From Chara braunii (lineage: Eukaryota > Streptophyta > Charophyceae > Charales > Characeae), in the NCBI GenBank assembly GCA_003427395.1, contig BFEA01000265.1, forward strand, positions 887,386-909,699: DNA of 22,314 bases, in the 5' to 3' direction. Of the stretch, positions 1 to 10,298 are shown in pieces. A program made the translations under genes and the position numbers. The notes under the pieces were generated by a model, which was not told the DNA's origin, searched no databases, and saw only the letters and a list, made by a program, of their open reading frames with translations. Each line of letters starts with the position of its first letter. The first letter of the stretch is position 1.

Positions 1-2
1 AC

Positions 3-371
3 GATGTTCAGAGGCGAAAGATCATCGAGTCTATCTTCGTTGAAGGCAAAACGATTGCAGAGACTGCAGTACGCTATGGCTTTCCACGCAGTACTGTGCA
101 CAACATCGTTATCGCGTTCGAGGCTTATGGCTCAGAGACGACCAAGAGGAGAGGAGGCAATGTCAAGAGCCGCGTTTGTCGTGAGGAACTTGGGGGGCAG
201 GGAAACCTGATTGATGCAATCAACCGGGGTCTTTTGCGGATCACTGCCGAGATGTGCCAAGGATGGATTAGAGAGGTGACACAAAACTTCGGCAAAACTA
301 ATCGGGGCGAAGTTCTAGGTCGACAGTTTACGGGTGCAGCAGGCCGTGATTCGGGAGCAGCAGGCCCGTGA
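3..371 (+). pseudogene. Tc1/DDE-type transposase relic: helix-turn-helix plus C-terminal tail, catalytic core missing
   Basis: This open frame enters from the left edge, so its start is outside the window, and it stops at 369-371. The first ~60 residues read as a homeodomain-like DNA-binding region: RRKIIESIFVEGKTIAETAV, then RYGFPRSTVHNIV, which is typical of transposases that bind terminal repeats through an HTH. After a basic stretch (TTKRRGGNVKSR) the protein goes straight to INRGLLRITAEMCQGWIREV, which resembles the helix near the C-terminus of DDE_3-type transposases. The ~150-200 residues carrying the DDE/D catalytic acids are absent, so this looks like an internal deletion. The last residues (GAAGRDSGAAG) are a short duplication. 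Family placement comes from motif memory only. It could also be a paired-like HTH from another DNA transposon. Confidence 0.5.
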
Positions 372-1179
372 TTCAGACGCATGTGACTAACATGTAAAAT
401 CGCTTCACTAAATTGATATCTCTGTTCGTCCCGATGGTGTCCACAGAATCTCAAATCGGTTGACTGCTGTATGAAATGGGGTTTCGGTAATACTAATTTG
501 TTAAATCAATCTGCCTAACTCTGGCATGCATCGAAACTGTTAAATCATTCTGTCCAAAATGGTTATCATTTATCCCAACCTATATCCAGTATGTCCAAAA
601 TGCTCATCGTTTATCCCAACCTAAATCTGATGTGTCCAAAATGCTCATCACTTATCCCAACCTGTATCGACTGCCCAAATCGGTTCCGATCATGAACTAA
701 ATAGGAAAATCGAACTGACCAATTCGGTTTGATGATTGTCCAATTGATTTTTCGTTTGTCCAAATCGCTTCACCTTTGTCCTAACTTACCTGGTCAAAGG
801 GGTAATACTACTTGCCACTACTCGTCAATGCTCTTTGTTTAATCCAGCCAACAGTGGTCCACCCAGGCTGGAGTAGATAGTTCCGACCTCGGACAATATC
901 GGGACAAAGCGAACAAATTTCGTTCTTTTCCTCCGCAAATCTGCTTTATCTCAGGCACATTTCTCCCACGATCCTCTTTTTGAGAATCCCAACTCCAAGT
1001 GGGATAGGGAAACGTTGTCAAAAGAAATTTTGGCACTCGCTCGCCAACCCGTCTCGGTTCAGAACCACATAATCAATCCTCAATTTCATCCAGGTCGGCA
1101 CCTTAAAAGCGCAGCTTCCCTCCATACCAAACAAACCCTTTATCAAGACCCACACCCCACGTTCTGAGTCATCGCCATC
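372..1179. other. Non-coding stretch upstream of LINE-A
   Basis: No convincing coding frame was seen. The left part is AT-rich and contains the 41-bp repeat listed separately, with more degenerate copies of the TGTCCAAAT motif out to about 785. The right part (about 1040-1179) is C-rich and leads directly into the ORF1 start. It is probably the 5' UTR of LINE-A, but the true 5' end of the element cannot be placed because no target-site duplication was recognised. Confidence 0.5.
551..673. repeat. Tandem repeat, 41-bp unit, three copies
   Basis: Units begin at 551, 592 and 633, each with TGTCCAAAATG and each carrying TTATCCCAACCT about 19 bases later. The period is exactly 41 bp twice. A partial, diverged fourth unit starts near 672 (TGCCCAAATCGG). 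Confidence 0.85.
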
Positions 1180-3648
1180 ATGACGAGCTCACAATCATCA
1201 GCCGCAGCGTTGGCAGAAGGATTGAGTGCAGCAAGCGGTTTGATTAAGGCACGCAATCAAAACGAACACGATCCAAGCCAAGAGGTCTTGAACCTGATGG
1301 TGAAGGAGACAAAAGTCACTCCAGTAGTATCCACAACGCTGGTAAAAGAAGGCGGAGAAGAGATCGAGGTGGAAGTTTGGGAGTATCCCAAGGACCACCT
1401 ACCTGTACTCAATGAATTTTATGAATCTCACGCAGTAGTAGCACCCTTCCCAGCCAAAATCAAGCATTGGTCGCCCACTGAGAAAAGGAGGAGGGTGCGC
1501 GAAGCTCTCAGAAATCTGGAAAAACTGAGAGACACAGAGCCCAAAGTCGCATACCAGCAAAGAGGCAGGAACGCAGTCACCGTGTTGTGCACAGGTCCAA
1601 AGTACACTGAATACCTGCTCTCAGTCCAAGCAGTGTATTGTGAAGGGTCAGTAGTTTCATTCTCCAAATGGAGACCGGACAGGTCAGCCTTGCAAGGGTC
1701 ATCAAGACACAGACAATCTTTGATGACAAAGAACTATTGGATTCAATTTGATAATCTGACAGACGGCTTACATGGACTAGTGGATGAAAGACTGACGGAA
1801 TCTTACCCCCAGTGCCCACTAGTCGAATGGGTCTCTTCAGCACCCGGTTTCCTGACCCCCAGTGCCAACTCCAGAATTGCTTGCGTCGAACTGAAGACAA
1901 GCAACCCGCCTGACCTCCCAGACAAGTGGTTCTTCAAAGTGGGTCATGAAGTGCGAACTGTCTGCATCTCCATAAATCGAATCCCATGTGCTTCAGATGT
2001 AGAATAAAGGGGCACATGGGAAACGACCCCCTATGCCCACAAAACACTCGAAAGGGAGAAGGAAGAAGGCTTTCCCCTTCCATGCTCGTGGAAGCGGAAG
2101 CTATGAAGGAAATCTGGATAATCAACTACCCAGCTTATGCAAGCTGGGTTCTTGACGATCTCAGAGATACTCCTAGTTGGATCTGGACCCTGGCGAACCC
2201 ATAACCAGCCAGCAAGCCCGACGTCTTCCCACCATATGGGAGGCGATGGCAAACTGGAGGCGGAAGAAGGAACGACAGATCCACTCACAAATACGAAAAG
2301 AAAGCATTGGGTGTCGGTTTCCACATGGAACAGTCGATGTACAGAACATGGCAAAGAAGCAGAAAAGGCGTACTTGGAGAACTTGCATTCGAGATCAGTG
2401 ATGGAAGGGAAAGACAATCTAAAGGAGAGGAGAGGTGACTCAGGGAAAATGAAAAGAAAAATCAGAAACGAAGAAGATGAGAGCAAAGCATCTGAGACAT
2501 TATCTGACTCGAAGGAAAGCAGAGAGGAAAAAGCAGAAAAGGACGAAGGAGGCAGTGGAACGCATCAGGATACTCTACCAACTGGAGGACAGTCAGAGGA
2601 CATCCAGGAAACAGCAGATGAGGAGGACCCAGCAAGCACACTCAACTCGCTAGAGAAATACAATGATTCTCTTAAGCAACGTAGAGAGCTGGATCTGGAA
2701 ATCCGCTTAGCCCATGCCAGGCACATAAGCAACCTCAAAAAGACAAATCCAACGGACAACGCGGCAGGATTCCCAACCTCCCCAAACCAATTCGATCCAC
2801 TGCAACCAGAGATCGACTTTTCTGAGTACTTCGCACTACAATACGTGGACCAGCAGGTGGAAGGATCGAACAACGACATGCACGATTCGGCAGCCCAAAC
2901 AGTAGACTGGCCGGAGTCCTACCTATGTGACACAATGGAATGCGCAAAAGAGATCAAGGAGAAGGAGGGGAGCAAGGGGGAACAAAGGGACTCGAAAGGA
3001 AAAATGAGAAACTTAGTCAATGGCCTGATTGGTCAGGACAAGAACCGGGAGAAGGAAATGAGAAGGCAAATAGCGATTCTTGAGAGACAAACAAGGTTTT
3101 TGGAAGACCAGAACCAAGAACTGGGAGATGTCTCCTACTCACTCAACAAGATCGCTGATGAGAACCCCCCGGATCTATCATCCCAAGCAAACATTGATGC
3201 CCACACCCTCTCTCCCACCATTCCAATCCTCCCCTTTCGATTTCACTCAGAGAGAGAGGAGTGGCAGATAGCAGTCAGGCCCAATCTGTCCATCGCCACA
3301 ACGAAAGACTTGGCCCAGGCAGGCAAAGTCCTGAGGGCAAACATCGCAGATCAATGACCCCAGGCCTTTTGCGGGGGAGGACACGACGAGAGACGGGTCG
3401 TTAAATGGGAGGGAGAGAAAGGTAGGACAGAAAGCAGAGATATGGGACCCTACATGGTCACCTATGACTACCTGACAGAATTGAGAGAGGGAATGGAATG
3501 GAAGCCGTGGGAGCTGATCTGCGAAATCCTCCGCTCACTCTTGGGCCACAGCGACGAAGTGGACAGGATTGCACTCAGCTTGTCCTCCTTCATAAGAGAG
3601 GACTGGTTGGGAAGGAGCAAGGAGGAGGAACGACATGATAAAGTCTGA
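1180..3648 (+). pseudogene. LINE-A ORF1: DUF4283-like region, CCHC zinc knuckle, charged coiled-coil region
   Basis: ORF1 of plant L1 elements binds the element RNA. Frame 1 from ATG 1180 gives 275 residues. The second half (around KNYWIQFDNL to EVRTVCISINRIP) has the spacing of the C-terminal half of DUF4283. The knuckle that should follow is read in another frame from 1986: CFRCRIKGHMGNDPLCP, a C-x2-C-x4-H-x6-C with two residues more than the usual last spacing. The frame therefore breaks at about 1980-1986. A further shift between about 2130 and 2210 returns to frame 1. From there a long, very polar, Glu/Lys-rich region runs to a TGA at 3355-3357, with a probable coiled coil near REKEMRRQIAILERQTRFLE. 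The same frame stays open after that TGA to 3648 and encodes a helix-rich segment (PWELICEILRSLLGHSDEVD), suggesting the ancestral ORF1 ended at 3648. Confidence 0.75.
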
Positions 3649-3721
3649 GAGGGCAAGGAGGGATGAGGCGAGAAGCAAGCAAATAACGACCTAAGAAAAA
3701 AATTTCCCTCCTCTAAGTTAA
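3649..3721 (+). other. LINE-A ORF1-ORF2 spacer
   Basis: This short A-rich stretch without coding content lies between the ORF1 stop at 3646-3648 and the start of the open endonuclease frame. An ATG at 3735 in another frame could be the ancestral ORF2 start, but its frame closes within 25 codons. Confidence 0.4.
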
Positions 3722-4910
3722 CCGACCAATCAGCATGGAGGGGTTACTAGAGGAGGGGACAGCCAACAGATCAAAAAGAATCAAACCAACACAAATGAGA
3801 ACATACTAAGAGAAATCAGAAAGCAACCAGAACTCACATGCATTTCATGGAACATGAACGGCCTTGCCTCCATCTTGGACAATCCAATCAAATGGAGGAA
3901 CCTAACAAAAGACTTAGGGTGGTTTGGTTCAACCCCCCCAGATATCACCTGCTTGCAGGAAACTCACCTCTCAAACAGTGAAGAACACCAAAAGATCAGA
4001 GAGGCCGTAGAGAGGAAGTTGAGATATGTGAAGACAACCGTCTGCGCCAATGCCACTCCAGCAGGGTCGGCGGACATTGCTTTCCTCCTACACCAGAACT
4101 CTTTATGGCATGTAACAATATACAGATTCTAAACAATTGGGAGGACCATGGATCAGGCAAATGGATAAGACTAGATATTAAACATAAGGAGGAACTACTA
4201 ACAGTTCTAGGTATACACGACCCGAATACCCCCCAGGAAAAAAAACCCTTCCTCTATTACATCGAGAACCTTATCCCCCCCCATTCCCACAGTACTAGTG
4301 GGGGATCGGAACTCCGTACAAGAAAGTTCCCTAGATAGAATCTCCAACTCGACAGGCCCAGCCCAACAATCAAACAGCATTGACCTAATTGACTTCATCC
4401 CAAGAAATAATCTTTTAGACCCCTTTTGACTACTATACCCCGAAGAGAGACACTATTCATGCGTTAGGAAGACCACCCTTAGCAACAAAACCTCTTTGTC
4501 TAGAACATACTTCTTCCTCGTCTCCGAATCCCTGGTAGGCACAATTCAAGACTGCAAAAGAGAAAGGGCTCCCTACCACAACGGTTTCGACCACAAACCC
4601 ATCTCACTAGACCTAAGGTTCACAAAAACAGGATATGTGGGAAAGAGTTTCTACCGCTTCAGCAATGCCCTATTAACGAGCCACGTCTTCCAAAATGAAC
4701 TGCATAACATACTTGCTCACGCCCTTCAAATGGCAGAAGGAAAAGACATCTACACGTTGTTCCCAAAGATCATCAAAGACATTAGTTTAAAAATATCACT
4801 AACATCAAGAAAACTAGCCGCTCAAATGAAGGAGAGGGAAGAGATGCTGAGAAACGCAATAGACATGGCCGAGAATCATCTTCAGCACAAACTCAACCTT
4901 CTATGCGGAA
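3722..4910 (+). pseudogene. LINE-A ORF2, endonuclease (EEP) part
   Basis: The apurinic-like endonuclease of LINEs nicks the genomic target. Motifs seen in order: CISWNMNGL (the start of an EEP fold, with the metal-site Asn), DITCLQETHL (catalytic Glu), then KWIRLDI in another frame, the GDRN site where GDWN is usual, and FDHKPI corresponding to the conserved SDH/DHxP end motif. The region is broken by a shift near 4127, an indel inside the run of eight C at 4275-4282, an in-frame TGA at 4427-4429 and another shift near 4900. The YAPN-like motif is altered to HDPN (4232-4243). No intact start codon was found for the combined frame; the first ATG in the endonuclease frame is 3854, which would remove the start of the domain. 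Confidence 0.85.
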
Positions 4911-6480
4911 ATCTATTCCAAATCCAAAGAGGAATTATCTAAATGGACAAGACTGAAACTCAGAGGCCTTCAACTAGGAGCAAGAGTTAGAGACTGGGAA
5001 TTGAACGAGAAAATGACCAAGCACTTCTTCCAAAGAATCAAATCCAACTCAAGAAACGCTAAGATAGAAAGCCTCAAGGATACGAACGGTAATCCAACCT
5101 CGGAAACCACCCAACTCGTCAGCATAGCGACAAACTTCTACAAAGAGCTATACACTAGTAAAACCCCGGAGGGGAGACACAACGAAGTCGCAAGAGCCAG
5201 AAACAAGTTCCTATCTCACCTGGATCGCTCCCTTTCTAAAGAGACAACCATCCAATTGGAGGAACCCATCACCTTGGAGGAGTTGCACGAAGCCCTTAAG
5301 GACATGAAACCCAACAAAGCACCAGGGAAGGATGGACTATCCAAAGAATTCTAGCTTGCAAGTTGGCAAGTCCTAGGCCCCCTTTTCCTAAACTTCCTAG
5401 ATAAGGCTTGGATAAAGGAATCCCTAGGAGCAGACCTAAGTACAGGGGTAATAACACTCCTCTATAAGAAAGGAGACAAGGAAAACATCAGAAACTACCG
5501 ACCCATCTCACTACTCAACGTGGCTTACAAAATCCTAGCCAAGTTGCTAGCCACAAAAATCAACCGGATCACAGGGAACTGCTTCCATCTGGACCAAACA
5601 AGCTTCATCCCTGAAAGGCTTATCTTAGATAACGTCATGACTCTCAACGAATCCATCAGACTGATAAGCCAAAAAAAAATCATTGCAGCCTTGCTAATTT
5701 TTGACTTTGAGAAAGCCTACGATCAAGTTAACTGGGACTTCCTGCAAATATGCATGGGAAAAATTGGAGTAGGAACGAACTTCCACAAATGGGTAAGAGT
5801 GTTATACAATGACACCCAGGGAGTAGTCCAAGTAAACGGCTTCCTTTCCAATCCATACAAAATGTCAAGATCGGTTAGACAGGGGGACCTACTAGCAGCT
5901 CCAATCTTTCTTTTTGTCATGGAGGCTATCGCAGCCTTCCTTAGAAAGGACCCCTCAATCAAAAGGCTAGAAGGCATAAAGGATGAAAAAGGTCACCTTC
6001 TCCACCTCCCATCCACCCTACTATTCACAAACGACCTTACCGTTCTAATCAGAGCCTCCAACTCATCCTTCCAAGCACTCACAAGAGCAATGCAGGCATT
6101 TCAACTACCTTCAGAAATGAAGATCAATTGGACCAAAATGATAGGATGGTGGATGTCATCTAGCCCCCCTCTCACGAAAACTACACCTGAAGGCATGCAA
6201 TGGGCTGACCCCTCAATCCCTATTTGCTTCCTAGGAATCCAACTAAGTATAAAAGGGTGCCATCCATCTTCAGCGCCCTCCCTACTTTTGACCATGATCA
6301 ATAAACTGAATAGATGGCAACAGGCCCACTGAACAACTCGGTACTAGTCATGATGTGGTACGCTACCTCGATTTGGTTCCCTTCTTCAGACTCCCATCAG
6401 CAGATCAGAAAAAGAGCAGCAGCATACCTATGGACCGGTAACCCAGACAAACAACACTTCATCCGTAGCTTGGCAGATTG
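4900..6480 (+). pseudogene. LINE-A ORF2, reverse transcriptase part (catalytic site mutated)
   Basis: The RT would copy the element RNA at the nicked target. The linker after the endonuclease matches LINE-B (KHFFQRIKSNSRNAKIESLK). RT landmarks follow: NKAPGKDGLSKEF, an in-frame TAG at 5352-5354, RNYRPISLLN, DQTSFIPERLILDNV, LLIFDFEKAYDQVNWDFL (first catalytic Asp), SVRQGDLLAAPIFLFVMEA and the metal-binding motif. That last motif reads FTNDL where LINE-B has FADDL, so the first Asp of the pair is Asn. The frame shifts near 6325, just after a TGA at 6330-6332, and shifts back near 6465. RT families are well conserved, so the identification is secure even though the gene is dead. Confidence 0.92.
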
Positions 6481-8292
6481 TCACCTCGCCTAAGGAAAAG
6501 GGAGGACTAGGTCTCCTAGACCCGTCACGCCAAATACAAGCCCTACAAACAAAATGGATACTAAGACTGACCGTGCAGAGCAACCTACAGTGGATACCCC
6601 TCGCACTCAATCAGATCAAAGAACTGGCTCCGTTCAAATCCCCGCCTAACATGACCGGTCTCTTCTGGGTATTCAACAAACGACGGCCCCTCCCAAGAAT
6701 GAACAAGTCCCTGGTCCCCCATCTGAATCCGCCAGAAGAAACAGAAAACGAATGCTCCAAGTCCTTCTGGGAGCTCCTTCTACACAGCTGGAGAAAAATC
6801 TACCAAGAGAACAAGCTCGGCCCGAGAAGGAAAGATGAAGTCCTAAGGCAACCCATTTTTGGCAACCCTTGGATCAAGGATGACAAAGGTGAAAGGCTCG
6901 CCCTTTCTAAATCAGACGCCAAATGGGGACACTGGCTGGAAAAAGGAATATGGCAAATCCAACACCTGTGGAATGACTCAACAAACGACTGGAAGGAGGA
7001 AAAGGACCTCAGAATTACCTTAAAAGGAAACCACAACCTTCAACCCAACCTAGCAAGCATTATTGAAAGCATCCCAATAGAATGGCGACGCCTATTAAAA
7101 TCAGAGCAAAAATGGGTGTTGAGGGACTGGGCAGGGCAGAAGAATCAAACCACTACAACAGAAATCTTAAGAGTGGTAAGCAGTGAATTACACAACAACG
7201 AATGGATTACATGCAGCATTTTCACCTTGGAAGACCCAGGCAACGCGGTGAGTTTCCTGAACGTGGAAAGCAGAGCAGAGGGATCTTTTAAAGTAAGTAA
7301 CTTAAGGAGAATAAGAGTATAATTAGAAAGTGAACGAAATAGAGTATATAGGCCGGAGACTGACATCCGCCACCTCGAAATTGACCCCTCAGAATGGTCA
7401 TGGGGCATCCCAGACACCACCACTACGACAACCCGCAGACACAAAATAACAGACTACACCCCCAAACTAGGCTACAAACTGTTCTCCACTCCCATCTCGA
7501 TGTCGACGATAGTGCAGAAAAGATGGCAAAAGGAAGAAAGCTCACTGGCCAACGCATCCTTCAAACCCTCCTGGAATTCAATCTTCTGCGCTAGACGAGT
7601 TAAACTAGCCCTCCTACTCTGGCTCATAACCTACAGAGCAGTCCCTGTGAACCACTGGCTGGCACGAAGACGAAGAAAGGAGGACAGATCGGAACAAGAA
7701 TCATGGTGCGAAGTCTGCAACTCCCAAGCCTCGGAGACACTCAACCACCGCATTCCTAGAATGCGAGAAGGCTCAGACCCTATGGAAGGAGATAGAACGG
7801 ACTTGGTACAGGCATTCAAGCAAAACGTTACAAATCAACCCCAGCACTCTATTCTTAGACATCAAGCAGGTCACGCAGCTCAAAGGTTTCGACCTTTTCT
7901 TCTTCTCAGTAATCAGAAAAGCCTCACTTTGGGCGATCTGGAAAGGAAGATGCGTCTTGACTTTTGAAGATCACCCCACCAACCAAGAAACCCCCCTCAT
8001 AACTATCAAGCACCTAATAGAGGCTGAAATCCACGCCCTCTGGAGAAAATCACAAATTCAAATACAAAACGCACCAGACAAAAGGCTCGAGATTACCAAA
8101 AGATTTACGGCAGGAAAACTTGGTGGAGGAAATCTGGGCACGATAGAAGGGAACAGACTGGTCTTGAAAGACTGGTTCACTCTGCCACCCACCACCTTTC
8201 AGGACCCGGGAAATCCCGCACAACCACCCAGGACGCAATTCCACTTTCAACCGGTCCACGGACTGATTGACAACCCAGATGAGCATATCTAA
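6465..8292 (+). pseudogene. LINE-A ORF2, C-terminal part with zf-RVT zinc-binding domain
   Basis: The frame continues with KEKGGLGLLDPSRQIQALQ, which matches the segment after RT in LINE-B, then MTGLFWVFNKR and a long linker. A TAA at 7320-7322 interrupts it in frame. The zf-RVT domain (zinc-binding region of plant LINE RTs) begins near FKPSWNSIF and includes RRVKLALLLWLITYRAVPVN, then CEVCNSQASETLNH. A one-base insertion near 7746-7749 moves the last ligand (FLEC) into the next frame; allowing for it, the spacing is C-x2-C-x9-H-x4-C, the same as in LINE-B. The end of the protein includes LWAIWKGRCVLTFED and stops at 8290-8292. No RNase H motif was recognised. Confidence 0.85.
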
Positions 8293-8711
8293 CATTGATG
8301 GAGAAAATAACAGGGTTTAAGCAAGGGTTCAATCAGCCGGAGGAAGATCAAAGGAACGAGCAAAAGACAACTGAAGAATGGAACACGGGTCCCAGCCGAC
8401 AACAAGCTAGCAGCCGACAAAAAAAGAACCATTAGTATTTTACGCTATCACCCAAAGGATTTCCACAGCTAAAAAAGAACTGGTCCCATATAAGGAGAAC
8501 CCTTTCGAGAGCATACGGTTTTAAGCCAAACAGGCATGACGTAGGCCCCAAAGGACAGGAATAGGCTCACCCTCAAAAATGGGATACGCAAACCAACAAT
8601 ACCAAGCTACCCACCGTCCGCTCTACCTCAGAGATCACCGATATTAAACCAACCCCACAACCCCACAACACCTAGCCACCTCCAGAGCAGCAACTTCCTC
8701 GACACCTCCCG

Positions 8712-8753
<42 letters not shown>

Positions 8754-9401
8754 AGGTCTCCTCGCACTCCCACCCCATCCTCCAAACTTCTGAGCACACA
8801 CAGACTAACGCACACAACTCCCTTCCCCTCCCAACTCCCGCGCACCACATCCATCCCACAACCAGCACCAATCCAAAATTCCCTACCCTACCAACCCCAC
8901 TCCCTTTACGCCAACCCCAAACAGAGAATATGCCGCAGAATCCAAGCAGTCTCCCCATCAGCAGTAGTCCGGAAACAACCCCCAGAAAAAGTTTCATCAG
9001 CAGGATATAACCAAGCTAGGTTTTAGGGCTTCAGCTTCAAGCGACACATTCAAGTAAAATAGATCTCAAGGAGTCCGGAAGTAGAGTGAAGGGATCCGTC
9101 ACACCCACTGCCCCAAAAACACTGACATACCACAACTCCAGTTGACAGAGAGGAACAGTCAGAAAAGAGACCTGATAGCCCCAGCAGAGTCAAGCAGCAG
9201 CCACTAGAACAGGCTAACTTAGGCAGGGGTGAAGATCGGTACATCCTCCTTCAAGGAAGTAATCAATGTCGTCCCTCCACGCCATAAGGGGGAGGAGCGT
9301 GTGTGAGTAACCGTTGTACTATTTGACTTACCGGGGGAAGAGGAACCGGACTGATGCTCCCCAGAATGGAAAAGGAGCCAGAACCTTGCGGTTCTGTTTG
9401 G
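8293..9401 (+). other. LINE-A 3' untranslated region
   Basis: About 1.1 kb lies between the ORF2 stop and the poly(A). It has no supported gene. 8640-8990 is extremely G-poor on this strand and is centred on a run of 42 C. From about 9150 to 9401 it matches, in inverted orientation, the 3' end of LINE-B, including 23 identical bases at 9348-9370. The last bases before the tail read GAACCTTGCGGTTCTGTTTG, which contains a small palindrome. Confidence 0.65.
8712..8753. repeat. Homopolymer: 42 consecutive C
   Basis: An uninterrupted C run within a G-depleted region of the LINE-A 3' UTR. It creates spurious poly-Gly frames on the minus strand. Confidence 0.95.
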
Positions 9402-9434
9402 AAAAAAAAAAGAAAAAAAAAAAGGAAAAAAAAA
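9402..9434 (+). other. Poly(A) tail of LINE-A
   Basis: A run of A broken only by G at 9412, 9424 and 9425, followed by GGGGG. It sits directly after the 3' UTR segment shared with LINE-B, which has its own A run at the equivalent point, so it is best read as the retrotransposition tail and marks the 3' boundary of the element. Confidence 0.8.
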
Positions 9435-9993
9435 GGGGGAGCACAGGGCTTGCTGAGGGCCTCTGCCCAGATCACGTACATGTCTGATAAGGGCCCCGCA
9501 AGGGCCTATTCATCGCAGCTAGTTCTTTTTTTTTTCCCTTTCTTTTTCTTTTTCAATTTTCTTTTGCCCTTTGGTTTCGTGGTGTAGGTTCTGTGTATCT
9601 GAAGTTGGGAGTGGTGAAAAAACAAAGCAACACAAAACATCAGAGTGAAACTTTTGACAAGCTGCAAAGGTTTGTTCACAAAAAGGGGTTGTTGTACTTC
9701 TTTTTCTGCTTTGTTTTCTGTGTTTGCCGTATTGATTGGTGATAAGTTTGTTAGGAAAGGTTTGTGGATATCAGATATATCATATATCTGTTTCATGAGG
9801 ATGCTTGTTAACTGTGGGTTGGCTTTTGTGTCAGTTCTAACAGGATAAACTACGCAAAGTGTGCAGCATGTATGTTTGTTCAACTTTGATCTGTAATGCA
9901 TCAGCATACAGAAAGTGCAAATCTGTCTCGGAGTGCTTGCCACAGAACCATATGATCACCAAATTATGCATTTCGCCTTGTTTTCTCTTCCAG
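9435..9993. other. Inter-LINE DNA, no gene seen
   Basis: T-rich stretches (9528-9560) and A-rich stretches without a convincing frame. The last bases before 9994 (TTGTTTTCTCTTCCAG) form a strong acceptor-like pyrimidine tract on the + strand, so part of this could be an intron of an otherwise unseen gene. Confidence 0.35.
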
Positions 9994-10152
9994 TCTCCGC
10001 AGCATCCTTGCCCGATAAGGATGAGATTTTGTTGCGGTTCCAAGCCAAGCTGGCTCTTGTTTGGAATCCTTTCCTAAGGCGATTCGGTGTTTTTGATGGG
10101 GTCACACATTACAGCAATTGCACCTTTGAAACTGCTATGTGGCATCATGCAG
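9994..10152 (+). CDS. Candidate internal exon of an unrecognised host gene
   Basis: The 159-bp open segment is bounded by a good acceptor (TTTTCTCTTCCAG ending at 9993) and a GT donor (CATGCAG followed by GTACAC at 10153). Its frame, starting after two leftover bases, encodes DKDEILLRFQAKLALVWNPF, then LRRFGVFDG and HYSNCTFETAMWHHA, a balanced globular-looking composition unlike the surrounding transposon or simple-sequence DNA. It ends one base into a codon. I do not recognise the protein. It could be part of a gene into which the flanking LINEs inserted, or a gene fragment. The evidence is splice-site shape and composition only. Confidence 0.35.
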
Positions 10153-10211
10153 GTACACTTATTACTCTGTTTTAGCATCCTTTTTTACTGTTTTCGCAAA
10201 AAGGGGACTAG

Positions 10212-10298
10212 CTCCTAGTATTGGTGGATGCAACAATACCGGACCTCTTGATCTGTTTCCCAACAGTTACCTGTACATACCGTTCAACCACTTGGCAG
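10212..10298 (+). CDS. Candidate next exon of the same unrecognised gene
   Basis: The frame reads APSIGGCNNTGPLDLFPNSY followed by LYIPFNHLAG. The proposed acceptor (ACTAG at 10211) leaves two bases that complete the codon begun by the preceding candidate exon, and the proposed donor is CTTGGCAG followed by GTATAT at 10299. It would join in phase to the acceptor at 10574 (GTATGTTACAG), which continues as GAESLISYRDLCQFSTILSV. The acceptor at 10211 lacks a clean pyrimidine tract directly before it, and an alternative AG lies at 10266. The function is unknown. Confidence 0.27.

Larger units (their letters stand above)
1180..9434 (+). mobile_element. LINE-A: near full-length, inactivated L1-type non-LTR retrotransposon
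   Basis: The element is read in the order ORF1 (nucleic-acid-binding), spacer, ORF2 (AP-like endonuclease, reverse transcriptase, zinc-binding C-terminus), 3' UTR and A-rich tail at 9402-9434. This is the plant L1 layout, and no RNase H domain was recognised. The left limit is set at the ORF1 start; the real 5' end may lie about 100 bases further left. LINE-B on the opposite strand is a diverged relative, and comparing the two locates the lesions. Roughly ten frame breaks or stops occur in ORF2 and at least two in ORF1, so the copy cannot mobilise itself. Confidence 0.9.

Noticed and set aside
839-1036. 65-residue minus-strand frame upstream of LINE-A
   Set aside because: Short, no motif, and consistent with chance.
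7145-7444. 99-residue minus-strand frame opposite LINE-A ORF2
   Set aside because: Shadow of the coding strand (Val-rich from the ACC/ACA repeats).
8644-8997. Gly-rich minus-strand frame
   Set aside because: Translation of the 42-C run and the G-depleted block; no motif.
9506-9943. 145-residue minus-strand frame
   Set aside because: Ends in a Lys run from a T tract, and composition is not protein-like.
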